Shown: one piece after another, positions 56,197 to 64,000 of the stretch | How the letters are laid out: each line of letters opens with the position of its first letter | Numbering within the stretch: position 1 is the first letter of the stretch | NCBI RefSeq assembly: GCF_001433855.1 | Contig: NZ_AZCP01000007.1 | Span: 1-64,000 of the forward strand | Length of the DNA: 64,000 nt | Direction: 5' to 3' | Origin: Levilactobacillus brevis ATCC 14869 = DSM 20054 | GTDB lineage: Bacteria; Bacillota; Bacilli; Lactobacillales; Lactobacillaceae | Made by a program: the position numbers and the translations under genes | Notes under the pieces: generated by a model | Databases searched by the model: none | What the model was told of the DNA's origin: nothing | The model's input: the letters and a program-made list of their open reading frames with translations, nothing else

Positions 56197-57555
56197 TTAT
56201 TTGGGTTGAATCAGTTGGTTATTTTGAATATAGCTGCTGAACTCGTCATAGATTGGCTGGAAGATTTCCGGGGCGTCATCGCCGGGATTGAGTAATTCCT
56301 TGGGGAAGAAGAAGCGTTGATCGCCAGTGAACTTACCCCGAATGGCGTTGACCAAATCTGAGACCGTCGATAATTCCAACAAGGTGCCATCGGGTTCTTG
56401 AAGTTCGATTTGTGTCAGCGGGTGCGTGATCCGGGGATCATAGGCATCGTCATAAGGCAAATCATAGCTATTGTCCGTGGCCGTATAGTAGTCGGTATTG
56501 AAGCCAACCGAGCGAATTAGTTGCCGCAGTTGCGGTAATAGAGCTTGCGTTGCCTCATTATATTCGACACTCTTGAGGGGTTTGCGGTCTAAGAAGCGAT
56601 GGGCGAGGTCAGCCAAGATTTTATCTGGCGACTGCCGCCAGTGGGTGAAGTAAGTGGTTAACACACCGTCGTCCAAATTCAGATAATCTTGTAAGTCAAA
56701 CTGCCGATTAAAGAATGGTAACAGTAAGTGGGGAATAAAACTTTCATCCGTTTGATCCGCTTGATACAGTTCATTGGCGCGGCCCAGTAAGTGATCTAAG
56801 ATGACTTCCATTGCCCGAGAAACGGGGTGAAAATAAACTTGTTGATACATCTGGAAGCGACTGACAATATAGTCTTCGACGGCATGCATGCCGTTCATGG
56901 CAAACGCAATGCCCCCTTGGTAGGGACGCATCACCCGCAAAATCCGGGTTAAGTCAAAGGTCCCGTATTGAGTGGCGGTGAAGTAGGCGTCCCGTAACAA
57001 GTAGTCCATGCGGTCCGCGTCAATTTGACTCGAGATCATTTGGACCACTTGGGGGTTAGGGTACGTTTTTTGAATAACACTGGCCACTGCTTCGGGAAAG
57101 TTGGGACTGACCCGACGGAGAACTTGGTTAACCTCGGTTTCCGGTGAAGTCAAGATTTCAACTGTAATGGCTTCATGATTGGTATGGAAGATGTGTTCAA
57201 ATGTATGAGAATACGGCCCATGCCCGATGTCATGTAAGAGTGCCGCACATAATGCTGTTAAGCGTTCACGATCATCCCAGCCACCGTCACCGGGGGTCTT
57301 CATAGGATAGTTCCGTTGGAAATTATCGCAAATCTGGCGGGTAATTTCGTAGACGCCCAATGAATGACCAAAACGGGAATGTTCGGCACCATGGAAAATT
57401 AACGAGGCGGTTCCGAGTTGTTTAATCCGCCGGAGTCGTTGAAATTCACGGGTATTGATGAGATCTAAAATCACTTGATGTTGGACGTAAATATAATTGT
57501 GAACCGGGTCCCGGAGAACTTTTTCTCGGGGAAGTCGTTGTTGTGCGTAAGTCAC
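56197..57555 (-). CDS. HD domain phosphohydrolase (dGTPase-like)
   Basis: 452 aa. '[20 protein letters not shown]', '[13 protein letters not shown]' and '[18 protein letters not shown]' give the H..HD..D metal ligands, with '[18 protein letters not shown]' further on. Resembles the SAMHD1/YwfO group of dNTP triphosphohydrolases. Overlaps the lipoate ligase family gene by 4 nt. Confidence 0.88.
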   Translation of the reverse strand: MTYAQQRLPREKVLRDPVHNYIYVQHQVILDLINTREFQRLRRIKQLGTASLIFHGAEHSRFGHSLGVYEITRQICDNFQRNYPMKTPGDGGWDDRERLTALCAALLHDIGHGPYSHTFEHIFHTNHEAITVEILTSPETEVNQVLRRVSPNFPEAVASVIQKTYPNPQVVQMISSQIDADRMDYLLRDAYFTATQYGTFDLTRILRVMRPYQGGIAFAMNGMHAVEDYIVSRFQMYQQVYFHPVSRAMEVILDHLLGRANELYQADQTDESFIPHLLLPFFNRQFDLQDYLNLDDGVLTTYFTHWRQSPDKILADLAHRFLDRKPLKSVEYNEATQALLPQLRQLIRSVGFNTDYYTATDNSYDLPYDDAYDPRITHPLTQIELQEPDGTLLELSTVSDLVNAIRGKFTGDQRFFFPKELLNPGDDAPEIFQPIYDEFSSYIQNNQLIQPK

Positions 57556-58391
57556 AGAGAGTCCTCCTTATTAAGCTGTGGTTGGCGGCGTGCCATTTGG
57601 GCGGTAGCGTGGTCCAGGTGGGCGCCGAATTCGGGAGTTGCCATCGCCTGTGCGAGTAGTGTTCGCCCAACTTTTAGGCCCGCCTGTTCAGCAGCAGTGA
57701 TAAACCGCTGTTGCGCATCAGCTACCATTAAGTTTTGTCCAATTAACGCGGCCGTAGTGGTCATGGTAGCGGGGTCGACATCGGGAAAGTCCCACGTGTT
57801 TTCCTGTCCAGCCAGACCGGCTGTGTAAAAATCACGAATCATTTGGCCCCGAGCCAATTGGTCACCATTAACGCTGAGGTAAAGCATCGTGACCAGCGCG
57901 TGGGGACTACGCCGCTGGGCGATTCCGGCAATTTTTAGACCATTAACACTCAGGTCATAATCGCCAGGACAATAGGAATGGGTGATTTCATAATGTTGAA
58001 TTGCCAATTCCGGCCAGGCGGCATCAACCAGGGTAGTCATTTGCGCATAGGCAGCATCGACACTCATTGGAGGTGTCGTTAATGGGGCAAACAGAGAGAC
58101 GTTTAAGATACCGGCATCGCTAACCACGGCCAGCCCCCCAGAATTTCTGAGGACGTAATCGTAACCATGTCGTTGAATGGCCTTAATGGCCGCTGTAAGG
58201 TCTGGCAAGCGTTTGTCCTTCAATCCCATGATAACGGTGGGCTGCATGGTCCAGAAGTGAAGAATTGGCTGTTTAAGCTCGGCTACGAGGTCGAGGAGGG
58301 CGTTGGTATAGCCAAACGCCTGATTTTTTTGTGTGGCCGCAATTGGAGTGGTCACAGTTTGAATGGTATTCGTGGGGAGGTCGAGAAACAT
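57552..58391 (-). CDS. Lipoate-protein ligase A family protein (BPL/LplA/LplB)
   Basis: 279 aa. 'WTMQPTVIMGLKDKRLPDL', 'VLRNSGGLAVVSDAGILNVSLF' (RRxxGGG-like loop), and 'DLSVNGLKIAGIAQRRS' with the catalytic Lys ('NGLKIAGIAQ') fit the octanoyl/lipoyl transferase fold (YwfL/LipL-like). It attaches or moves lipoyl/octanoyl groups on E2 or GcvH proteins. AAGAAGG upstream; a TATAAT -10 (minus strand, 58462-58457) is its likely promoter. Confidence 0.82.
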   Translation of the reverse strand: MFLDLPTNTIQTVTTPIAATQKNQAFGYTNALLDLVAELKQPILHFWTMQPTVIMGLKDKRLPDLTAAIKAIQRHGYDYVLRNSGGLAVVSDAGILNVSLFAPLTTPPMSVDAAYAQMTTLVDAAWPELAIQHYEITHSYCPGDYDLSVNGLKIAGIAQRRSPHALVTMLYLSVNGDQLARGQMIRDFYTAGLAGQENTWDFPDVDPATMTTTAALIGQNLMVADAQQRFITAAEQAGLKVGRTLLAQAMATPEFGAHLDHATAQMARRQPQLNKEDSL

Positions 58392-58560
58392 GGTACCTAC
58401 CTTCTTTCATTCAGTCCACGGTTGGCAAGGTCCCGACCGTGTGAAACCTATTTTCTATTATACTAGAAGTGGCGCTAAAAGTAAGCTTGGCTCATCATTG
58501 ATTCAGTGGTGGTGAAAAAAGTACGCGCTCTGGGCCGCTGGTTTCTTAATTGAAGTGTGA

Positions 58561-58722
58561 CTATCCGTCCTCTGGTCGCGGTAAATGGGCTGGAACGTAC
58601 CGGGCACGACTTGAAGCCAAGCAGGTCACTTGTCTTAAAGCTCGGTCTTATCCTAAGCGCGCTAAAAACGCGCACCAAGGATAACGACGGTACTGAGCCC
58701 ATTTGCCGCTTTCCGCCGGGCT
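58561..58722 (+). repeat. Dispersed structured repeat, full copy D
   Basis: About 162 bp, co-linear with copy A. Same nested inverted repeats: TAAATGGGCT/AGCCCATTTGC, GTACC/GGTAC, and TTATCCT...AGGATAA with the tip hairpin GCGCG-ctaaaaa-CGCGC. Sits between the divergent lipoate ligase and DUF1934 genes. Similarity with copy A continues weakly ~25 bp beyond the right end. Confidence 0.82.
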
Positions 58723-58987
58723 ACGGTGTGTGGCATGGCAACGTTAGTATTGATGTGCTGGTCACTATCTGCGGCTGTAACCGAGTTCAACCAGTCTTGG
58801 TCTGGAAGGCGGCCCTATAAGGTACCACAACGATGTTTATGAAGCACATGATGAGGACGGTCCAGCAAGGCACCACTTAAAGTGGGGGTATCGGTATGAT
58901 TCACTAGATTCCGTGATAATTGGTGGGCTTTCGGCGGTAAATGTCTTATAATTAGTCCAGACAATTCAATGGAAAGGAAGGGTGTAA
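58723..58987. other. Non-coding stretch between repeat D and the DUF1934 gene
   Basis: No supported ORF. Near the gene, TTATAATTAG (~58948) offers a -10 for the DUF1934 gene. Confidence 0.45.
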
Positions 58988-59428
58988 ATGGATCAATTAT
59001 CAACGGGGGTTCCCGTGATGATTCACTTGGAAACACACATCAAACAAGACGATAATGTTTCAGACTACCAATTGGATGTAGATGGGCAACTGGTGCAGAT
59101 GGGCCAAAACCTATATCTGCGTTATTTGGAACCCAATGACGAAACGGGTGAGAAGACCCCAGTGACCATGAAATTCACCCCCGAAGGTGAGGTCCACTTG
59201 ACCCGTAATGCAGAGGCTGAATTACGCTTACATTTTGTCAGTGGTAAACGGGTGACCGCCCGGTACAAAACACCGTATGGTATCATGCCAATTGAGACGG
59301 TAACGCCTTATTTGGAAACGAGTTTCAAGGAACGCCCCTTCAGTGGCAACGTCAAGATTGATTACCTCTTGTACGCCGGTGAGGAATTAGTTGGGAACTA
59401 CAAGATTCGATTGCAATTTACGGCATAA
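58988..59428 (+). CDS. DUF1934 family beta-barrel protein (YwiB-like)
   Basis: 146 aa, all-beta, lipocalin/calycin-like. 'YLRYLEPNDETGEKTPVTMKF', 'RNAEAELRLHFV', 'YKTPYGIMPIETVTPYL' and 'GNVKIDYLLYAGEELVGNYKIRLQF' match DUF1934. Function unknown. GGAAAGGAAGGG precedes the ATG. Placed before rpoE as in many lactobacilli and bacilli. Confidence 0.88.
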   Translation: MDQLSTGVPVMIHLETHIKQDDNVSDYQLDVDGQLVQMGQNLYLRYLEPNDETGEKTPVTMKFTPEGEVHLTRNAEAELRLHFVSGKRVTARYKTPYGIMPIETVTPYLETSFKERPFSGNVKIDYLLYAGEELVGNYKIRLQFTA

Positions 59429-59472
59429 ACGCGTATTATGTTTAGTAGACTGTGGAAAGGACGTGCACCAGT

Positions 59473-60141
59473 TTGGAATTAAAAGTCTTTGAGGGCCAGA
59501 ATAAAAAGGAATTATCAATGATTGAAGTCGCTCATGCTATTTTGTCGCAGCACGGCGACGTGATGGGGTTTGCTGACTTAGCTAACGCCGTCCAATCATA
59601 CTTGGGCGACAGCGACGAAGAGATTCGTGACCGGCTGTCCCAATTTTATACGGATTTAAATGTCGATGGTAGTTTCATTTCTCTGGGTGATAACCTTTGG
59701 GGACTGCGAACTTGGTATCCGTTTGAATCCATCGATGAAGCGACGGTTCATGCTGAGGAAGATGAAGATCAACCTAAGCGTAAGAAGCGGAAGAAGGTTA
59801 ACGCCTTCTTAGCTGACACCACCGATGATGATGACGTGATCGACTACGACGATGACGATCCAGAAGATGATGACAACAGCACCTACGTTGACGACAACGA
59901 CGATGATGATGTTACTTCCGGAACCGGTTCGACCCCTGATTTGGGTAAATTACAGACCGGCTTAGGCATCGACGACGATGACGAAGAAGATGACACGGAA
60001 GATATTCCAGATGGCATCGAAGATCAGCTCTCACAAATGGATGCACCAGATGACGATGATGAAAATCTCGACTTCTCGGCTGACGATGATGAGGCTGATG
60101 ACGAAGACGAAGAAGAAAACGACGACGAAAATCAAAAATAA
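59473..60141 (+). CDS. rpoE: RNA polymerase delta subunit
   Basis: About 222 aa. Globular HARE-HTH N-terminal domain (~1-90: '[10 protein letters not shown]', '[31 protein letters not shown]'), a basic 'KRKKRKK' patch, and a long Asp/Glu tail (~105-222) that mimics nucleic acid. Delta speeds RNA polymerase recycling and makes it sensitive to initiating NTP levels. The longest frame starts at a GTG (59452), but GGAAAGGA then the TTG at 59473 matches family N-termini. The tail DNA is a low-complexity GAY/GAR run. Confidence 0.92.
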   Translation: MELKVFEGQNKKELSMIEVAHAILSQHGDVMGFADLANAVQSYLGDSDEEIRDRLSQFYTDLNVDGSFISLGDNLWGLRTWYPFESIDEATVHAEEDEDQPKRKKRKKVNAFLADTTDDDDVIDYDDDDPEDDDNSTYVDDNDDDDVTSGTGSTPDLGKLQTGLGIDDDDEEDDTEDIPDGIEDQLSQMDAPDDDDENLDFSADDDEADDEDEEENDDENQK

Positions 60142-60155
60142 TTTTCGTGGTTCGC

Positions 60156-60264
60156 TTGACCTCTTCGCCAAAAGCAGGTATTATATTTTTTGGGCTCCTT
60201 GCTACTTGTAGTGAGGACAACTGAACGGTGAGCTCCCTATTCGCAATGGATAGGGAGCTTTTTT
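60156..60264 (+). promoter_or_regulatory. pyrG promoter and CTP-sensing attenuator
   Basis: TTGACC (60156-60161), 17 bp, TATTAT (60179-60184); transcription should start at GGGCTC (60192), 7 nt after the -10. A terminator follows: AGCTCCCTAT (60231-60240) / ATAGGGAGCT (60250-60259) and five T. This is the layout of the B. subtilis pyrG attenuator, where low CTP causes repeated G addition at the GGGC start and the poly-G 5' end pairs with the CUCCC of the terminator stem. Confidence 0.88.
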
Positions 60265-60315
60265 ATAGTTTTAAATGGCTACCGGACGACCCTAAATAAT
60301 CTTACAAGGAGTTAG

Positions 60316-61926
<1,611 letters not shown>

Positions 61927-61940
61927 AGTTCAAAATCCAA

Positions 61941-61979
61941 GAGAGTATCACCGCTTGAAGTCGGTGGTGCTCTTTTTTT
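61941..61979 (+). terminator. Terminator of pyrG
   Basis: AGAG-TATCACCG ... CGGTGGTGCTCT then seven T. Confidence 0.9.
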
Positions 61980-61997
61980 GTGATATTTGGTTGGTAA

Positions 61998-62272
61998 TGG
62001 CACCTTTTTACCGGCACCACGGTGGTATGGAGACAGCCACGCAGCATAGACTGGCAGGGGAAATAGTGTGGTGCCGCGCCGACGGGACGCAATTACCCTT
62101 GGCCACCGCCGTGCAGGTTGCCCAGGGCACCAATACGCAGCCCAGCCAAGTTACGGATATTACTGGGACCTGGCAGAACACCACTGGCATTCGATTACAT
62201 GTGTCGAGTGCCGCCAGTCGCGGAAACTATCACGGTCAGTTGACGTGGACCTTAACCAATAGTCCTGGGTAA
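61998..62272 (+). pseudogene. Remnant of a WxL-domain surface protein (C-terminal end)
   Basis: The frame from 61998 to 62272 translates to ~91 aa ending 'GNYHGQLTWTLTNSPG', the closing motif of WxL domains, which bind the cell wall. 'GTWQNTTGIRLHVSSAAS' before it also fits the domain. There is no signal peptide and no good ribosome site; the N-terminal two-thirds are gone. A frame extends upstream into pyrG but that is not coding. I call it a decayed WxL gene. Confidence 0.65.
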
Positions 62273-62301
62273 AGGATGGCGGAATTAATCATGGAGTGAT
62301 T

Positions 62302-62327
62302 GACGCTAGTGCGGCTAGCGTCTTTTT
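62302..62327 (+). terminator. Terminator after the WxL remnant
   Basis: GACGCTAG-tgcgg-CTAGCGTC, perfect 8-bp stem, then five T. Its survival suggests it ended the original WxL gene transcript. Confidence 0.85.
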
Positions 62328-62473
62328 AGTGTGGTTAGGGGTGGTTGTTAATGTTAATAGAATGGGCAATAAATGGATTATCTTGAGAAATTGAAGAAGC
62401 GTGACAGGTTGACGTAAAACTATGAGACCAGTCAATAGCGTGAGAATAGGTAAAATTAATTCTTGCCCATTTT

Positions 62474-62488
62474 ATGTAAGCGGAAACA
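62474..62488 (+). promoter_or_regulatory. cre-like box upstream of the surface-protein gene
   Basis: ATGTAAGCGGAAACA fits the relaxed cre consensus WTGNAANCGNWNNCA. It lies ~55 bp before the -10, a position compatible with CcpA activation or repression. Confidence 0.5.
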
Positions 62489-62540
62489 TTTCGGGGCTTG
62501 AATAGCGATTGTTCACATAAGAAAGGTTTATAATTAATAT

Positions 62541-62549
62541 TGTTATAAT
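62541..62549 (+). promoter_or_regulatory. Extended -10 promoter of the surface-protein gene
   Basis: TGTTATAAT: TGn plus perfect TATAAT (62544-62549). A second TATAAT lies at 62529-62534. No strong -35. Confidence 0.6.
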
Positions 62550-62581
62550 CAGCGTTAAAGTGCATATGAGGTGGGGTAGTG

Positions 62582-64000
62582 ATGAGAAAACAGCGAATAT
62601 ACAAGTGGATTTTGATGGTAGCCATGTTGATAGCTGGCATACTACTTGGTGGACCAGCGATTCGTGCGGCGGCTGACGATAGGGTTACTTTGGATTTTTA
62701 TACGCCGGCGTGGGAAGGTAAAGTTCCGGAAACGCGAGTTGCTAACGTGGAGGTGACTCCTAATACTTTTTTTCCAGCAGGGTGTTCACTATCAGTGAGC
62801 TTTAAAGATAGTTCACTGATTTCAGAGTCGATGACTGTTCAGGACGCTTTACCAAATTCGGTTACTATGCCCGATGTAGAAACGTATCGAAAACTTCTGT
62901 TACTTTATTCATTGCTTGCAAATGGTGTTTATGGAGGGAAGACTCTTGTTTCTAACTCTGATCGGTTAAAATATTTGAGTAATGCATATGATAACACTTC
63001 AATAAGTACAGCTGATATAGAAAATTCATTGAAAGAGAAAGTAACGGTATACCCGAAGAGTCCAGGACACTACTATGTAGTACTACCGGGAAAACCCAAT
63101 AAATATACGGCTAAGATAACCATTAATCAACTCGATGATCAGGGGGGAAAGTCAGAAATTGCGACGACCACAGCAAAGTCAGCGTATGAAACGATGCCAT
63201 TTGCAATATCAACAGAGGACTTGGCGGAGGGGGATAAAACCGTAATTAATACAGAGACGGGTCAGGCAGTGCCGATAACGAATTTAGTGGGTACGTTTGA
63301 AACATTCCCCGTTGACATGAATCAAGGCCCACAGACGTTCACCATTGTGCCCCAAGACCAGCTCTTACATGCCACCGTTAACTACAAGTTCGCAGATGGT
63401 ACAGAAGCTGCGCCTTCGGCTAAACTCAGTGGTTATGCAGGGTTGACTACTGTATCGGCGAAATCACCAACAATTTCCGGTTACACCCCGGATCAAAAAG
63501 AAGTGGCGGTGGCCTTTGCGCCAACCGAAAAGACGTATACCGTGACCTACAAAGCTAACCCAACCACCCCGACGGCTACTGAGTCGTCAGCCAGTTCCAG
63601 CACCGCTGACGAGGCGCCTACTTTTACGCCATTCAAGATTTATGGCAAGCGGGCGCTATACACTTACAAGAATGCCACATTTAAGAAGAATCAACGCGTG
63701 AGTCATTATGCTCAAAAATCTAAAGCCTATGCGCCAATCTTTGAAGTTGTCGGAACGGCCAGATCTACCAGTGGGCACTTACGATACAAGCTAGCAGGTG
63801 GGACTTACGTGACCGCCAACGCTGATTATGTTGGTGCCCTTTATTGGCAAGGCATGTATCAAAAATTATACGTGACAAATCCTAAGGGAACGAATGCTTA
63901 CGATGGGACGAGCTTTGCACAAGCAACCAAACAGAAGCATTACCGACAGGGAACAGCCTTAACAGTTGTTAAACAGACTCAGGTTGGTCAAACAACGCGT
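62582..64000 (+). CDS. Secreted MucBP/DUF5776 surface protein, 3' end outside window
   Basis: At least 473 aa, open to the last base. Signal peptide at 1-30 (hydrophobic 'WILMVAMLIAGILLGGPAI', cleavage near 'RAAADD'). Middle: a unique region (~35-255) with no recognised domain. Then a MucBP-like repeat ('ATVNYKFADGTEAAPS' ... 'TYTVTYKAN', ~265-335), a Ser/Thr linker, and a DUF5776 wall-associated domain ('IYGKRALYTYKNATFKKNQRV', 'LRYKLAGGTYVTANADYV', 'LTVVKQTQVGQTTR', ~358-473+). DUF5776 is common at the C-terminus of Levilactobacillus surface proteins, so only some 20-30 residues are probably missing. GAGGTGG precedes the GTG/ATG start pair. Probably a wall-bound adhesin. Confidence 0.85.
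   Translation, partial: MRKQRIYKWILMVAMLIAGILLGGPAIRAAADDRVTLDFYTPAWEGKVPETRVANVEVTPNTFFPAGCSLSVSFKDSSLISESMTVQDALPNSVTMPDVETYRKLLLLYSLLANGVYGGKTLVSNSDRLKYLSNAYDNTSISTADIENSLKEKVTVYPKSPGHYYVVLPGKPNKYTAKITINQLDDQGGKSEIATTTAKSAYETMPFAISTEDLAEGDKTVINTETGQAVPITNLVGTFETFPVDMNQGPQTFTIVPQDQLLHATVNYKFADGTEAAPSAKLSGYAGLTTVSAKSPTISGYTPDQKEVAVAFAPTEKTYTVTYKANPTTPTATESSASSSTADEAPTFTPFKIYGKRALYTYKNATFKKNQRVSHYAQKSKAYAPIFEVVGTARSTSGHLRYKLAGGTYVTANADYVGALYWQGMYQKLYVTNPKGTNAYDGTSFAQATKQKHYRQGTALTVVKQTQVGQTTR

Noticed and set aside
46835-58812. Shared 12-mer TCTGGAAGGCGG at 46835 and 58801
   Set aside because: In 64 kb many chance 12-bp matches are expected; the flanks do not align.
58557-58820. 87-codon plus-strand ORF across repeat copy D
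   Set aside because: It is an accidental frame through the structured repeat; no ribosome site, no matching frame in full copy A.
59820-60130. GAT/GAC-rich tract as a DNA repeat element
   Set aside because: Fully explained by the acidic tail of the RNA polymerase delta subunit.
59912-60220. Minus-strand ORF opposite the rpoE acidic tail
   Set aside because: Repeated GAY codons give a long antisense frame of His/Arg; an artefact of low complexity.

Overview
The window looks like chromosomal DNA of a heterofermentative member of the Lactobacillaceae, most like Levilactobacillus (L. brevis group) from gene content. Supporting traits are a strongly expressed-looking phosphoketolase (xpkA), a mevalonate-pathway HMG-CoA reductase beside an orphan ispE, the xyloside genes xylP/alpha-xylosidase/xylR, a T-box before trpS, cre boxes for CcpA, and surface proteins of the WxL and MucBP/DUF5776 types. 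I read the genus from memory of gene families; no database search was made. I saw no insertion sequence, prophage or CRISPR array.

Layout. 1-200: 3' end of a 5S rRNA gene, its terminator, and tRNA-Thr with its own promoter. 318-8046: Nudix hydrolase, DUF421/DUF3290 membrane pair, Rgg regulator divergent from an MFS exporter, a disulfide-reductase-like flavoenzyme, a SemiSWEET (5' end unclear) and a CPA2 antiporter. 8083-13897: a LacI- and cre-controlled catabolic operon (small unknown protein, TIM-barrel isomerase, permease, PfkB kinase, HPS-like and PHI-like enzymes, LacI regulator) of unknown substrate. 13909-17230: small membrane and secreted proteins and helD. 17385-24184: a structured dispersed repeat, then T-box-trpS and a tightly packed gene train (ppx, mvaA, HELVH protein, Sir2, membrane protein, DUF72). 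24464-30808: housekeeping block (metG; tatD-rnmV-rsmA; veg; ispE; UDG-like). 30819-38626: xyloside locus and a 6-phospho-beta-glucosidase/ROK kinase pair. 38751-46540: small membrane proteins, an ABC-2 exporter with an unusual pseudo-ATPase/LytTR regulator, a membrane hydrolase, and a zinc-type ABC importer behind a Zur-like box. 46963-50862: purR-glmU-prs and a small membrane protein. 50888-58391: MerR, GntR, xpkA, HAD phosphatase, HD hydrolase and lipoate ligase family protein. 58561-61979: second full repeat, DUF1934, rpoE, and pyrG with a reiterative-transcription attenuator. 61998-64000: remnant of a WxL protein and a secreted DUF5776 protein running off the window.

How it fits together. 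Pentose and hexulose phosphates made by the sugar operons would enter the phosphoketolase pathway through XpkA. Three sugar loci carry their own local regulator (LacI, ROK XylR, GntR), and two of them also carry clear CcpA cre boxes. Nucleotide supply is represented by purR, prs and pyrG. The least explained items are the four-copy dispersed structured repeat, the HPS/PHI operon, the ABC-pseudo-ATPase/LytTR fusion, the layered operators at the xylP promoter region, and the palindrome around the veg promoter.
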